Below are positions 6,386 through 14,254 of a stretch of DNA of 33,149 bases, piece by piece. Positions within the stretch are counted from its first letter, which is position 1, and every line of letters starts with the position of its first letter. The position numbers were made by a program, and so were the translations under genes. The notes beneath the pieces are model-generated. The model was not told the DNA's origin. It made no database searches and worked only from the letters and a program-made list of their open reading frames with translations. Source of the stretch: Fimbriimonadaceae bacterium (lineage in GTDB: Bacteria > Armatimonadota > Fimbriimonadia > Fimbriimonadales > Fimbriimonadaceae); contig JACMJO010000523.1 in NCBI GenBank assembly GCA_014380605.1, positions 1 to 33,149 on the forward strand, written 5' to 3'.

Positions 6386-7852
6386 ATGTTACAAGCCCAA
6401 GGGCTTTCTTATACTGCCGACCCGCGTGTCGGCCCTTTGTTCGAAAACCTGTCTCTGTCGATCCTTCCGGGTGAAAAAGTGGCCTTGATGGGGCCAAATG
6501 GAGCCGGTAAGTCGACATTGCTTCGCATCCTGACCGGCGAGATCGAGGCCGAATCCGGGGTCATCTCCACCACCAAGAAAACGTCCATCGCCTTCCTGCC
6601 CCAAGACTTTGCTCCTCACTCTGAGGGGACCCTGGAGGATTGGTTGGGGGATTCACCAGGAGTTCAGCGGTGGATCGGGCGGTTTCACTTGGCGGAAAAG
6701 TTAGAACAGCCGTTCGATACCCTCAGTTTTGGCGAGCGGATGCGAGCTTCCCTTGCCAAGTTGCTGGCGGACGATCCCGACTTCCTTTTGCTTGATGAAC
6801 CCACCAACCATTTGGACTTGGAGGCAAGGCTGTGGCTGGAGGAGTTCTTGATTCGTTGCCGTCAAGGGGTGCTGTTTGTTTGCCACGACCGGGCGATGGT
6901 GAATGCGGTGGTTTCGCGGGTGTTGGAACTGAACCGGGGCCGATTGACTGAGTTTGCGGGAGGCTACGACTCGATGATCGAGCGGAAGCGTCTGGACTTT
7001 GAGCGTGAGAAGGCGACCTATGAGCGGGAAAAGCACGAGGCTCGGCGCCTGAAGAATGCGGCGGAGCAGACGCTTCAGGTTTCGGAAAAGGTCGCAGGAA
7101 AGCCGACGAAGAGAACGTTCGATTCGAAAGCAAGCCCATTCTATCTAGCCCGAGCCAAGGCGGTGGCGAAGCGCGCCAAGGCAATTCGGACTCGGGTTTC
7201 TCACATCGAGGATCGGGCGATTGATAAACCGTTTGAAGCCAAGCAGGTGGCGCTGGAGTTCGCGGCTCGGCCCCTGCGATCAAGTTATCCGTTGACCGTT
7301 CGGGGTCTGGCGAAGGCTTATGATCGTGATCTATTTGAGAATCTGAACTTTCAGATTGAACGAGGATCAAGGGTGGCGCTGGTTGGTCCGAATGGGTGCG
7401 GAAAGACGACGGTGATGAAGATGCTGTTGGGAGAGGAGTCGCCAGATGCCGGAAACATCGATATGTCAAGCGACGCGGTACTTGGCTACTTGTCGCAGAG
7501 CCGATTCACGCTCGATCCCTCAAAGGATGTCTTGGAAGGGCTTGACCTCCAGAATCCTCGTGAAGAGCAGGTTGCCCGGAACCTGCTTGGCCGCTTGATG
7601 CTTCGCGGCGACTCCGTGCTGAAACCTATAGGGGTGTTATCGGTCGGCGAGCGAACCAAAGTGGAGTTAGTCAAGCTTTTGATGACACCAGCAAACGTGC
7701 TCCTGCTGGATGAGCCGACCAACCATTTGGACATCGATTCCCTGGAGGCTTTAGAGGAAGCCTTGCTCGAATTCCCGGGAAGCATCCTATTCACGTCGCA
7801 TGATCGGGCTTTTGTCGAGCGGATGGCGGATGAGGTGGTTGAATTGGGGTGA
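6386..7852 (+). CDS. ABC-F subfamily ATPase (ribosome-associated type)
   Basis: 488 residues with two fused ABC domains and no membrane segments, as in ABC-F proteins that act on the ribosome E site in translation or antibiotic protection. Domain 1 has Walker A GPNGAGKST (36-44), signature LSFGER and Walker B LLLDEPTNHLD (about 133-143). Domain 2 has Walker A GPNGCGKTT (about 335-343), signature LSVGER and a second LLLDEPTNHLD. The linker (about 190-275) is highly charged and helical, with KASPFYLARAKAVAKRAKAI, the region that reaches toward the peptidyl-transferase centre in this family. The protein is shorter than EttA or Uup and nearer in size to Lsa/Vga-type resistance factors, but resistance cannot be claimed from this. 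It stands alone as a transcription unit with a structured leader. Confidence 0.93.
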   Translation: MLQAQGLSYTADPRVGPLFENLSLSILPGEKVALMGPNGAGKSTLLRILTGEIEAESGVISTTKKTSIAFLPQDFAPHSEGTLEDWLGDSPGVQRWIGRFHLAEKLEQPFDTLSFGERMRASLAKLLADDPDFLLLDEPTNHLDLEARLWLEEFLIRCRQGVLFVCHDRAMVNAVVSRVLELNRGRLTEFAGGYDSMIERKRLDFEREKATYEREKHEARRLKNAAEQTLQVSEKVAGKPTKRTFDSKASPFYLARAKAVAKRAKAIRTRVSHIEDRAIDKPFEAKQVALEFAARPLRSSYPLTVRGLAKAYDRDLFENLNFQIERGSRVALVGPNGCGKTTVMKMLLGEESPDAGNIDMSSDAVLGYLSQSRFTLDPSKDVLEGLDLQNPREEQVARNLLGRLMLRGDSVLKPIGVLSVGERTKVELVKLLMTPANVLLLDEPTNHLDIDSLEALEEALLEFPGSILFTSHDRAFVERMADEVVELG

Positions 7853-7900
7853 CCGTAGGTTGGAACACTCACCTTTTTGATGCCTGTATCGACTCGTGGC

Positions 7901-7929
7901 TTGCGACGGTTGGGTTTGTGAGATAAATT
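7901..7929 (+). promoter_or_regulatory. Sigma70-type promoter of the PhyH gene
   Basis: TTGCGA (7901-7906), a 17-base spacer and TAAATT (7924-7929). The predicted start is near 7936, directly before a GAGGA ribosome binding site (7937-7941) and the ATG at 7946. A TTG at 7928 overlaps the -10 box and so cannot be the start. Confidence 0.6.
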
Positions 7930-7945
7930 GGCGGATGAGGAATCC

Positions 7946-8683
7946 ATGGAAACAACTACGCGTCGACTTTCGCCATCTCAAGTTGAGCACTACAACACAC
8001 AGGGCTATGTTATCTATGACCAGCCTGTCCTGCCTGAGCCCACATTCAGGCGGCTGCTAAATATCTTCGAGGAAGACCTCGAGCAGTACGGATATGACGG
8101 TTTGGACGTGATCCACTTTCGAGACAGTCGGCTTCTGGACATTGTGCTGGGCAAAGAGGTTCTAGACCTGGTTGAGCCGGTGGTTGGGCCAAACATCGGC
8201 CTCTGGAGCACCCACTTCATCGCCAAACAACCCAAAGTGGGCAAGGCGACGCCTTGGCATGAGGACTCCTCTTATTGGAATGGACGGGTCTCGACGATGG
8301 CGGGCATCTGCACGATCTGGCTAGCACTGGACCGCGCGACCAAGGAGAACGGCTGCATGGCAGTGATTCCTGGCACCCACGATAATGGGTTTTCCAGCTA
8401 TGTCCCGGTGGACGAGAGCCAGAACATCTTTAGCTCCGAGATCGATCCTTCGGAGATCGACGAGTCGAAAGCGGTCTATATGGAGTTGGAGCCCAACCGA
8501 TGCAGCCTTCATGAGGGACGGATCATCCACGGGGCCAAGCCGAACACCTCGGACTTGCGCCGCTCGGGCTACACGATTCGGTTCTTTCCAACCACTTCCA
8601 AGGTGTATCCGGAGAAGAATCCGGGGCATAAGATCTGGTTGGCTCGGGGTGAGGACATTGCTGGCAATCAGTACGAGAATTGA
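7946..8683 (+). CDS. Phytanoyl-CoA dioxygenase (PhyH) family protein
   Basis: 245 residues of an Fe(II)/2-oxoglutarate-dependent oxygenase. PhyH-like enzymes hydroxylate varied small molecules, so the substrate is unknown. The iron-binding His and Asp are in TPWHEDSSYWN (near residue 104), the second His in LHEGRIIHGAKPNTS, and the 2-oxoglutarate-binding Arg in RSGYTIRFFP. The family feature CTIWLALDRATKENGCM-x-VIPGTH is also clear. The ATG at 7946 was chosen over TTG 7928 because a GAGGA site sits four bases before it and the promoter -10 box covers the TTG. It appears to be monocistronic; neighbours give no hint of pathway. Confidence 0.92.
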   Translation: METTTRRLSPSQVEHYNTQGYVIYDQPVLPEPTFRRLLNIFEEDLEQYGYDGLDVIHFRDSRLLDIVLGKEVLDLVEPVVGPNIGLWSTHFIAKQPKVGKATPWHEDSSYWNGRVSTMAGICTIWLALDRATKENGCMAVIPGTHDNGFSSYVPVDESQNIFSSEIDPSEIDESKAVYMELEPNRCSLHEGRIIHGAKPNTSDLRRSGYTIRFFPTTSKVYPEKNPGHKIWLARGEDIAGNQYEN

Positions 8684-8722
8684 GCTTCAGTTGGACTTAA
8701 GCGGCAGTAGCCGAGATCGGCT

Positions 8723-8728
8723 TATATT
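8723..8728 (+). promoter_or_regulatory. Candidate -10 box of the small exported protein (leaderless)
   Basis: TATATT followed by six bases and then the ATG at 8735, with no ribosome binding site between. This fits leaderless transcription. The -35 region is not clear. Confidence 0.5.
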
Positions 8729-8734
8729 GAAGCC

Positions 8735-8956
8735 ATGCTTAAGTCCGTTTCTAACTCAAAACTGTTCTTCGTTGCCCTTGGCGTCACCTTCGCCCTAGCG
8801 GGAGTGCGCGTCTACGCCGGTCCCGCGCAGACTGATCTTCAATCTACCAACAACCACCTCGCGAACATCGCAAGATCCTTAGACCGAATTCAACGGGATG
8901 GAATCAAGATCGAGCAGTCCTACAACAACACGTTCAAGGTGAAGCTAGAAAAGTAG
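8735..8956 (+). CDS. Small exported or membrane-anchored protein, unknown
   Basis: 73 residues. Residues 1-29 form a signal peptide or anchor: a charged start, a hydrophobic core FFVALGVTFALAGV and a possible cleavage site after VYAG or YAG. The remaining 44 residues are polar and probably helical (TNNHLANIARSLDRIQRDGIKIEQ), with spacing of Leu/Ile that allows a short coiled coil. I recognise no family. The gene sits between PhyH and the HIT hydrolase with its own TATATT box, so it is probably separately transcribed. Confidence 0.6.
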   Translation: MLKSVSNSKLFFVALGVTFALAGVRVYAGPAQTDLQSTNNHLANIARSLDRIQRDGIKIEQSYNNTFKVKLEK

Positions 8957-8980
8957 CGGTTCTGATCAGTCCCTTGCCGA

Positions 8981-9000
8981 TGGGTTGCATAATCAACCCA
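8981..9000 (+). promoter_or_regulatory. Palindrome over the -10 box and start of the HIT gene
   Basis: Arms TGGGTTG (8981-8987) and CAACCCA (8994-9000) flank CATAAT (8988-8993), a good -10 box six bases before the ATG at 9000. The palindrome could be an operator over the promoter. If transcription starts further upstream, it would instead be an RNA hairpin at the start codon. Confidence 0.5.
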
Positions 9001-9497
9001 TGTCGGAACGGCTTTGGGCTCCCTGGAGAATGACCTACATTGAGCAACCTCTGACCGGCACCGGAGAGATCAATATTTTCGTCGATCTCCCGGCTCAAGA
9101 CGATGATCGGGAAAATCTCATCTTGCATCGAGGCAAGACGGCGTTCGTCATGCTCAACGCCTTCCCTTATACGAATGGCCATCTGCTGATCGCGCCCTAT
9201 CGTCAAACACCTGACTTGGACGACCTGAACGACGACGAACTGCTGGAGATCAACCAGCTCTTGGCGGCAGGCGTTCGGTGGGTTCGTCAAGCCTATCGGC
9301 CCGATGGCTTCAATGTCGGCATCAACATGGGGCGAGCGGCGGGCGCGGGCATTCCGAACCATATCCATTGGCACATCGTTCCGCGCTGGAATGGAGATAC
9401 CAACTTCATGACCACCGTGGGAGAGGTTCGAGTACTTCCCCAAACCCTTGCGGACAGCTACGACCGCCTAAAGCAAATCGCCGATGCAGACGTTTGA
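9000..9497 (+). CDS. HIT family hydrolase (Ap4A-type)
   Basis: 165 residues of the histidine triad family, cytosolic enzymes that hydrolyse or phosphorolyse dinucleoside polyphosphates or other nucleotide phosphoesters. The start ERLWAPWRMTYIE is typical of the branch related to mycobacterial Ap4A phosphorylase. The catalytic triad is in NHIHWHIVPRW with His121, His123 and His125, and NAFPYTNGHLLIAPYR is the conserved substrate-pocket region. The ATG at 9000 was preferred over TTG 8985 because homologues begin close to SERLWAPWR and a CATAAT box is six bases before it. The last 14 bases overlap the uracil-DNA glycosylase gene, so the two are co-transcribed. Substrate specificity is not determined from sequence. 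Confidence 0.93.
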   Translation: MSERLWAPWRMTYIEQPLTGTGEINIFVDLPAQDDDRENLILHRGKTAFVMLNAFPYTNGHLLIAPYRQTPDLDDLNDDELLEINQLLAAGVRWVRQAYRPDGFNVGINMGRAAGAGIPNHIHWHIVPRWNGDTNFMTTVGEVRVLPQTLADSYDRLKQIADADV

Positions 9498-10089
9498 GGA
9501 ATTGCGCCTGGCCTCGCTGAGCTGTGTTGCCTGTCCCTTAGCGGAAAGGCGTACCAACGTTGTCTTTGGCGAAGGCAATCCTCAATCGCCGCTGGTCTTG
9601 GTTGGAGAGGGACCGGGGGAGCAAGAGGATAATACGGGACGGCCGTTTGTTGGCCGTGCGGGGCAACTGCTGGATAAAGCGCTTGCCGACAATGGCCTGG
9701 ACAGGGAAAAGGTTTACATCACCAACACTGTCAAGTGCCGAGCGGCAGATTGGTCCACGGGCAAGCCTCAGAATCGCCCCCCGACGCCAGAAGAGACCGA
9801 GGCGTGTCGGCGGTGGCTCATTCCACAACTTGGGTCCATCGCGCCCAAGGTGATCCTGTGCATCGGCGCTCCTAGCGCAAAGAACTTGATCAAGAGGAAT
9901 TTTCAGATCACCAAGGAACGTGGACTTTACTTCCCCTGCGAGTTCGCCAAGACCGCCATCGCCACCCTCCACCCGTCCTACATCCTGCGCCAGCAGAATG
10001 TAAATCGGGACGACGGAGGGTATTCGCTATTGGTAGCGGATATTGCGAAGGCATGGGCGGCGGCGGTTAGGTTGGCTGAGAGACTGTAG
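9484..10089 (+). CDS. Family 4 uracil-DNA glycosylase with an iron-sulfur cluster
   Basis: 201 residues. Family 4 (UdgA-like) enzymes remove uracil from DNA after cytosine deamination. Motif A GEGPGEQEDNTGRPFVGRAG (about 41-60) and the C-terminal HPSYIL (163-168) are present. The four cluster cysteines are Cys14 and Cys17 (C-x2-C), Cys85 and Cys108. The start overlaps the end of the HIT gene by 14 bases, so translation is probably coupled. Pairing a nucleotide hydrolase with a uracil-excising enzyme fits a nucleotide housekeeping unit, but this is inference. Confidence 0.93.
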   Translation: MQTFEELRLASLSCVACPLAERRTNVVFGEGNPQSPLVLVGEGPGEQEDNTGRPFVGRAGQLLDKALADNGLDREKVYITNTVKCRAADWSTGKPQNRPPTPEETEACRRWLIPQLGSIAPKVILCIGAPSAKNLIKRNFQITKERGLYFPCEFAKTAIATLHPSYILRQQNVNRDDGGYSLLVADIAKAWAAAVRLAERL

Positions 10090-10203
10090 CTGGGGAATGA
10101 AATGCCTGCCGATGCCACCACTAGGCATTCTGCTCTAGCCATCACCCGGCTTTGCAATCCAGTCGTCCAAGAGTTCCCCGCACCAGCGGCTCGGAATAAA
10201 CCC

Positions 10204-10287
10204 ATGAGTATGACCACCATTCTTATCATCGTCTTGATCATCGTCCTTCTCGGCGGCGGCGGTTTCTATATGCGGGGACGCCGGTAG
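10204..10287 (+). CDS. Tiny single-span membrane peptide, copy 1
   Basis: 27 codons: an N-terminal MSMTT, a hydrophobic run ILIIVLIIVLL, then GGGGFY and an Arg-rich tail. A single membrane helix with a basic end is predicted. The second ATG (10210) would align better with copy 2. It resembles DUF3309-like micro-proteins but the match is weak. It is followed two bases later by a close copy, which supports it being real. Confidence 0.6.
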   Translation: MSMTTILIIVLIIVLLGGGGFYMRGRR

Positions 10288-10289
10288 CT

Positions 10290-10373
10290 ATGGATCTCAC
10301 TACCATTCTCATCATCGTCGTGATTATCCTCCTCCTCGGCGGAGGCGGCTTTTACTGGCGCGGAAGGCGTTAA
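10290..10373 (+). CDS. Tiny single-span membrane peptide, copy 2
   Basis: 27 residues starting MDLTT with the same design as copy 1: ILIIVVIILLL, GGGGFY and RGRR. Twenty or more positions are identical to the first peptide, so this is a tandem duplication. It begins two bases after the copy 1 stop and is probably translated by coupling. Function unknown. Confidence 0.6.
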   Translation: MDLTTILIIVVIILLLGGGGFYWRGRR

Positions 10374-10384
10374 TCGACTTCGAC

Positions 10385-10415
10385 GGTTGCTCTGGCTGAT
10401 TGGAATCTAGCAACC
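10385..10415. repeat. Inverted repeat between the micro-peptides and the PEP-CTERM gene
   Basis: GGTTGCT (10385-10391) and AGCAACC (10409-10415) are perfect complements around a 17-base loop. There is no T-tract after it. It may be a weak terminator or an operator; nothing else is evident in this 105-base gap. Confidence 0.4.
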
Positions 10416-10478
10416 TTGCGAGTACTCCTCGGATTCCTCACATGATAAGTTACTCTCGTACATTTATCGGGTGAGGTT

Positions 10479-11273
10479 ATGTTGGGAAAGACTTTTAGAG
10501 GAGTTTGCGTTGTCGGATTGATGATTGGAGCGATCCATTCGCTTTATGCCCAGACTGTTGTCTCAAGTAACTACGCCCAAAACTTTGACGGTCTGGCCTC
10601 ATCAGGGTTGACAAACACTTGGACACAAGATGCCTCTATTTCCGAATGGTGGGCCTACCGATTTCCAGCTTCGCCAGGGAATGCCTGGTTCGATGTCACA
10701 AACTACATTGCCAATGACGGCAACCTCGCCAATGGTTCTCTCTACAGCTTTGGCCAGACAGGCAGTTCCGAGCGTGCGCTTGGGTCTATCGGATCGGGAA
10801 ACACGGCAAGCGGCGACTTTCGCTACGGCACCGGCTTCACGAACGGCTTCGCCTCCGCGATTACGTCACTTTCCATCTCGTATCGGGGCGAGACTTGGAG
10901 GGTAGGTACAGCCACAAACTCAAACAACGTCGACTTCCAATACAGCCTAACTGCGACCGGAGTCAACGATAATGAGGCCTCTTGGATCGACTTCGACGGC
11001 TTGGACTTCGCACAGACCATTTCTGCCGTTCCTGGCCCACAAAATGGCAATGCGAATTTTGTCTTGAAATCAGACACGATCAACGCCCTTTCAATCTCTG
11101 TTGGATCGACAATCTGGATTCGGTGGACCGATATCGATCATGACGGAGCCGATCATGGTTTAGCCATCGACGATCTCAATGCGTCCTTTACCACCCAGCC
11201 TGTTCCAGAGCCGGCTTCGATGGTCGCGCTTGGACTGGGAGCATTGGCCCTAATGAGAAGGAAGCGACGGTAG
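10479..11273 (+). CDS. PEP-CTERM sorted secreted protein
   Basis: 264 residues. A signal peptide ends near SLYAQ (residues 1-25). The body is Ser, Thr, Asn and aromatic rich and beta-sheet-like, starting YAQNFDGLASSG, a pattern common in exported jelly-roll-like PEP-CTERM proteins. The C-terminus is a classic sorting signal: VPEP, a hydrophobic helix (ASMVALGLGALALM) and RRKRR. Such signals are processed by an exosortase, usually tied to exopolysaccharide or surface layers. No exosortase gene is in the window. It converges with the lipoprotein gene, with three bases between the stops. The role of the body is unknown. Confidence 0.85.
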   Translation: MLGKTFRGVCVVGLMIGAIHSLYAQTVVSSNYAQNFDGLASSGLTNTWTQDASISEWWAYRFPASPGNAWFDVTNYIANDGNLANGSLYSFGQTGSSERALGSIGSGNTASGDFRYGTGFTNGFASAITSLSISYRGETWRVGTATNSNNVDFQYSLTATGVNDNEASWIDFDGLDFAQTISAVPGPQNGNANFVLKSDTINALSISVGSTIWIRWTDIDHDGADHGLAIDDLNASFTTQPVPEPASMVALGLGALALMRRKRR

Positions 11274-11276
11274 CGG

Positions 11277-12515
11277 CTACCTTCGAGATGTTTCCAGAGT
11301 GAGATCTGGAGACGCGTAAATTGAATCCGTGTTGCCCATGTCGTCCTGGAAGTTCCTTCCAACGCTATAGAGCCTGAATTCCATGCCCGTGGATCGATAC
11401 TTGAACGTTGCGCCGGAGTAGGGATCTGTCAACAGTTCAGGCGAGAACGCGTCTAGCGTGCGCGGTGCGACACGGGCGATTTTAATCTGGCGATGGATTT
11501 CACTCGTGAGAATAAGAAGTCTGGTTCGCGCCAGAGTGGCATCGAACCTAGCCAAGATCGGGGGCAAGGTCGAGAAGAGCTGTGCGGAAAAGCGCCGCCA
11601 GGGACGAGGATCGCTCAACGGCATTTCCTTATCCGGCTTTCGCTTAACCGCGGGCAACGCCGCTTGCGACCTGGCCCAATTGGCAAACTGGTCTGCCTCC
11701 TTCGCAAAGCCGTCAAAGTAAGCTGGGCGTTGCTCTCGATCCTCCTTTTTGACTCCTTTCAGGTAGATAATCGCGTCCCGAACCGGATTTCCCAAAGCCT
11801 TATCGATCGCGTCAAAGTCGTTCGCACGATACTGATCTTGAACCCATTGAACGCTTTGCCGATAATTCTGATTCTCGTTCTGGGCGATGGTTTCGAACTT
11901 CGGCATGACCGCAAGGGCGTCCTTAAGGCTTGCGGTCAGCTTCGCCAGTTGCCCAACGCTCAAATCCGGCAATCGTGGCGCGATAGCTCGCCGTGCTTCA
12001 TCAACGAACTGAAGCCCCATATCGGCATCGGCCGCTCCGCCATTGGCGAGGTCAAACCCAAACTTGGTCGCCAGTCCGACTAGGTTGATGGCGGTGTCCA
12101 GATCGTCCTTGGCAAGCGCCGCTTCGATCTGCCAGATAAGCGAAATTCGAATCAGCCTCCAGCCAACATGGTTCGAGTTCGATGCAAAGGGAGGCTGGGA
12201 CACGAATTTGAAGTCGCATGACGATTGGGCGGCGCGGCGAATCCTTCTCAATGCAGGCGCAAGTCTGGAAGTCAGCTCACGCTTGTGCTTGCCTTGAAAG
12301 GAAACATACTTGACATAGTCGCCTGCCGTTTCCTCAGCTTCTCGGGCGGCAATAACGTAACCGTCGAACGCATTACCGGAGGATGGAGATGGAGCAAACG
12401 CGTTAGCCCTTGGCGCCCATTCAGGGAAAGGAGGTTGCGACGGGGCAGAACATCCGGCAAGCGCAATCGCACAACCGGCGAGAGGCAACCATCCATGGCT
12501 TCCGCAACGCGGCAT
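11277..12515 (-). CDS. Putative lipoprotein, unknown
   Basis: 412 residues. The N-terminus has a short hydrophobic stretch and a lipobox (LAGC, Cys22; an alternative is Cys15). The body is mostly helical, with charged segments and no motif I know. The C-terminal 60 residues (LLTDPYSGATFKYR, EFRLYSVGRNFQDDMGN) resemble the ending of many Planctomycete and Armatimonadete exported proteins, related to the end of GspG-like pseudopilins. The ATG at 12515 leaves only 32 bases to the divergent nucleotidyltransferase. It is exported and probably lipid-anchored; no function can be given. Confidence 0.75.
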   Translation of the reverse strand: MPRCGSHGWLPLAGCAIALAGCSAPSQPPFPEWAPRANAFAPSPSSGNAFDGYVIAAREAEETAGDYVKYVSFQGKHKRELTSRLAPALRRIRRAAQSSCDFKFVSQPPFASNSNHVGWRLIRISLIWQIEAALAKDDLDTAINLVGLATKFGFDLANGGAADADMGLQFVDEARRAIAPRLPDLSVGQLAKLTASLKDALAVMPKFETIAQNENQNYRQSVQWVQDQYRANDFDAIDKALGNPVRDAIIYLKGVKKEDREQRPAYFDGFAKEADQFANWARSQAALPAVKRKPDKEMPLSDPRPWRRFSAQLFSTLPPILARFDATLARTRLLILTSEIHRQIKIARVAPRTLDAFSPELLTDPYSGATFKYRSTGMEFRLYSVGRNFQDDMGNTDSIYASPDLTLETSRR

Positions 12516-12533
12516 TTCGCATTCAATGTACCG

Positions 12534-12539
12534 TAAACT
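12534..12539 (+). promoter_or_regulatory. Candidate -10 box of the nucleotidyltransferase gene
   Basis: TAAACT eight bases before the ATG at 12548, with no ribosome binding site. The whole divergent promoter region is only 32 bases and also carries TACATT for the opposite lipoprotein gene (nine bases before its ATG). Confidence 0.4.
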
Positions 12540-12547
12540 TCAGCGCA

Positions 12548-13480
12548 ATGAAAGGCGTCATTCTTGCCGCGGGAAAGGGAACCCGCTTGTACCCAATTAC
12601 CCGGCACATTGCCAAACCCTTGCTCCCAATCGCCAATCGGCCGACCCTGCACTATGCGTTTGACCGGCTTCGGGAGGTGGGGATCGAGGATATCTGTCTG
12701 GTGGTCGGTGAGAATGAAGCGCAAATGATGGACGCCCTCGGGGATGGGTCGAGCTTAGGAATCCGACTGACCTATGTCCGTCAAGCCGAACCGAAAGGGT
12801 TGGCCCATGCGGTGTCCTTTGCCAAAGAGTTCGTTGGTTCGGACTCGTTTTGCCTCTACCTTGGCGACGCCATGTACTCAGACTCGCTTGCGCCCTTTGC
12901 GAGGCGATATGAGGAGTCTGGCTGTGCCAATTTGAACCTGGTGAAGTGGGTCCCTGATCCTAGCCGATTCGGGGTTGCAAACTTGGATGGGGAGCGGATT
13001 GTGAAACTGGTTGAGAAGCCATCTGTACCGGAATCGAACTATGCGATGGCGGGGCTTTACTTCTTTGGACCTCAGATTTGGTCGGTCCTGCCCGGGCTTC
13101 AGCCCAGCGAGCGCGGCGAATTTGAAATCACCGACGCGATCCAGACTCTGATCAACCAAGGACAAACGGTCCTTGCCGGGGTATATGAGGGAGCTTGGTT
13201 TGATACCGGAACCCTCGACTCATTTCTGGAAACGACCGCCCATCTGATTGGCGAGGATCAACTCGTGGCGGAAGATGCCCATGTTTTGGGCGGAGTTGGG
13301 CATTCGGTCGTTATCGGCGCCGGAGCGCACGTCAGTTGCGGGGTCATTGAGAATTCAGTTGTGCTTCCAGGCTCACATATTCGAGTCGGCGGGCACATCC
13401 GTCGATGCATCTTAGCCGGTCGTGTAGAGGCCGACGGCGACTTGGAAGACCAGATCCGGTGGGGCGATTCGAGCCAGTAA
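12548..13480 (+). CDS. Sugar-phosphate nucleotidyltransferase (RmlA-like) with left-handed helix tail
   Basis: 310 residues. Enzymes of this type join a sugar-1-phosphate to a nucleotide to make NDP-sugars for polysaccharide or glycoprotein synthesis. The start MKGVILAAGKGTRLYPIT is the nucleotide-binding loop, followed by KPLLPIANRP, LYLGDAMY (metal-binding Asp) and VEKP. Residues about 235-300 have hexapeptide-like repeats (VIGAGAHVSCGVIENSVVLPG), a left-handed beta-helix as in long glucose-1-phosphate thymidylyltransferases. Substrate and nucleotide are not resolved. Earlier in-frame starts lie within the opposite gene and were rejected. The gene converges with the S51 peptidase, with three bases between stops. 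Confidence 0.9.
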   Translation: MKGVILAAGKGTRLYPITRHIAKPLLPIANRPTLHYAFDRLREVGIEDICLVVGENEAQMMDALGDGSSLGIRLTYVRQAEPKGLAHAVSFAKEFVGSDSFCLYLGDAMYSDSLAPFARRYEESGCANLNLVKWVPDPSRFGVANLDGERIVKLVEKPSVPESNYAMAGLYFFGPQIWSVLPGLQPSERGEFEITDAIQTLINQGQTVLAGVYEGAWFDTGTLDSFLETTAHLIGEDQLVAEDAHVLGGVGHSVVIGAGAHVSCGVIENSVVLPGSHIRVGGHIRRCILAGRVEADGDLEDQIRWGDSSQ

Positions 13481-13483
13481 GCT

Positions 13484-14158
13484 TTAGCTCTTAGGCTCGA
13501 TCACCAGCGGATCGCCGTGCTTCTCTAGGATCTTGTCTGCCTGGATCACGACCCAGCCCCGCTCATTGATCCCGATGCCGAATTTCTGGCTCGTCTTTTC
13601 AAGGGCATAGCGGAGGCGAGGCTCCCGTTTGCGCTGGGTGAAATGGGTATCAACCACCCACTTGGTCAGGCCCATTCCGGGTCCGGTCCTTGAGGTTCCC
13701 TCTGCTTCCCCAGGGCCTTCGATCATCGGATCTGAACACGCCATGGCGCCGGCGCTGGTCCCGTAGTAGTTCATGCCTGCCTTGACCAAGGGTTTTATAG
13801 TGTCGTCAAGCCATTTCTTCCCAAATCGCTCGATAAAACGGCCCTGAACTCCTCCCCCAACCCAAACACCCTTGGCTTTCTTAAGTCGCTCCTCAAGATC
13901 TTTTCGTTGCTCGGGCGTGACCTCGTTGGATTGGAAGGTCCAAACGTTTTTGGCTCCGTTCTCACGCAAGAACTCTTCCGATCCTTTCGACTTCGTAGTA
14001 TCTACCGTAGCCTGTGGCAAGACGATAATGCTTGCATCTGGGCCGCCACACTCGGCGACAAAGCGCTTCGGTATTTCAACCGGCGTAGAGCCGCCTCCGG
14101 CTAAGAAAAGCTTCCCGGGCGTTGCGGAGACGATACACGCAATTGCGACTAACAGCAT
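13484..14158 (-). CDS. Cyanophycinase-like S51 family peptidase, exported
   Basis: 224 residues of the S51 peptidase family (cyanophycinase, dipeptidase E). The catalytic Ser is in YYGTSAGAMA, and LAGGG, VWVGGGVQGRF and VVDTHFTQRKREPRLRYAL are the other family blocks. The N-terminus MLLVAIACIVSATPG is a short signal peptide, so it probably works outside the cytoplasm. It may digest cyanophycin or other Asp-containing peptides, but specificity is unknown. I chose ATG 14158 because the signal peptide starts there; an AAGGA lies about ten bases before it. An upstream in-frame start at 14221 adds a polar stretch that would spoil the signal peptide. Confidence 0.87.
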   Translation of the reverse strand: MLLVAIACIVSATPGKLFLAGGGSTPVEIPKRFVAECGGPDASIIVLPQATVDTTKSKGSEEFLRENGAKNVWTFQSNEVTPEQRKDLEERLKKAKGVWVGGGVQGRFIERFGKKWLDDTIKPLVKAGMNYYGTSAGAMACSDPMIEGPGEAEGTSRTGPGMGLTKWVVDTHFTQRKREPRLRYALEKTSQKFGIGINERGWVVIQADKILEKHGDPLVIEPKS

Positions 14159-14254
14159 ATAAATATTGTCCTTTTCTTCCCGGAACTTAAAATCGGCTCC
14201 GGTACGTGTTACATTAAACACTATCTTAACCAGATTGTCATTTGGAGGCCTTTT

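Noticed and set aside
6723..7469. 248-codon antisense frame over the ABC-F gene
   Set aside because: Shadow of the real gene: rich in Ser, Pro and Arg, no motif, no ribosome site.
7928..7945. TTG 7928 as the start of the PhyH gene
   Set aside because: It overlaps the -10 box TAAATT; ATG 7946 has GAGGA at a good distance.
10114..10145. Inverted repeat AATGCCT/AGGCATT after the uracil-DNA glycosylase as a terminator
   Set aside because: The loop is about 15 bases and no T-tract follows.
12410..12547. Longer N-terminus of the nucleotidyltransferase
   Set aside because: It is antisense to the lipoprotein gene; the protein family begins at MKGVILAAGKGTRL.
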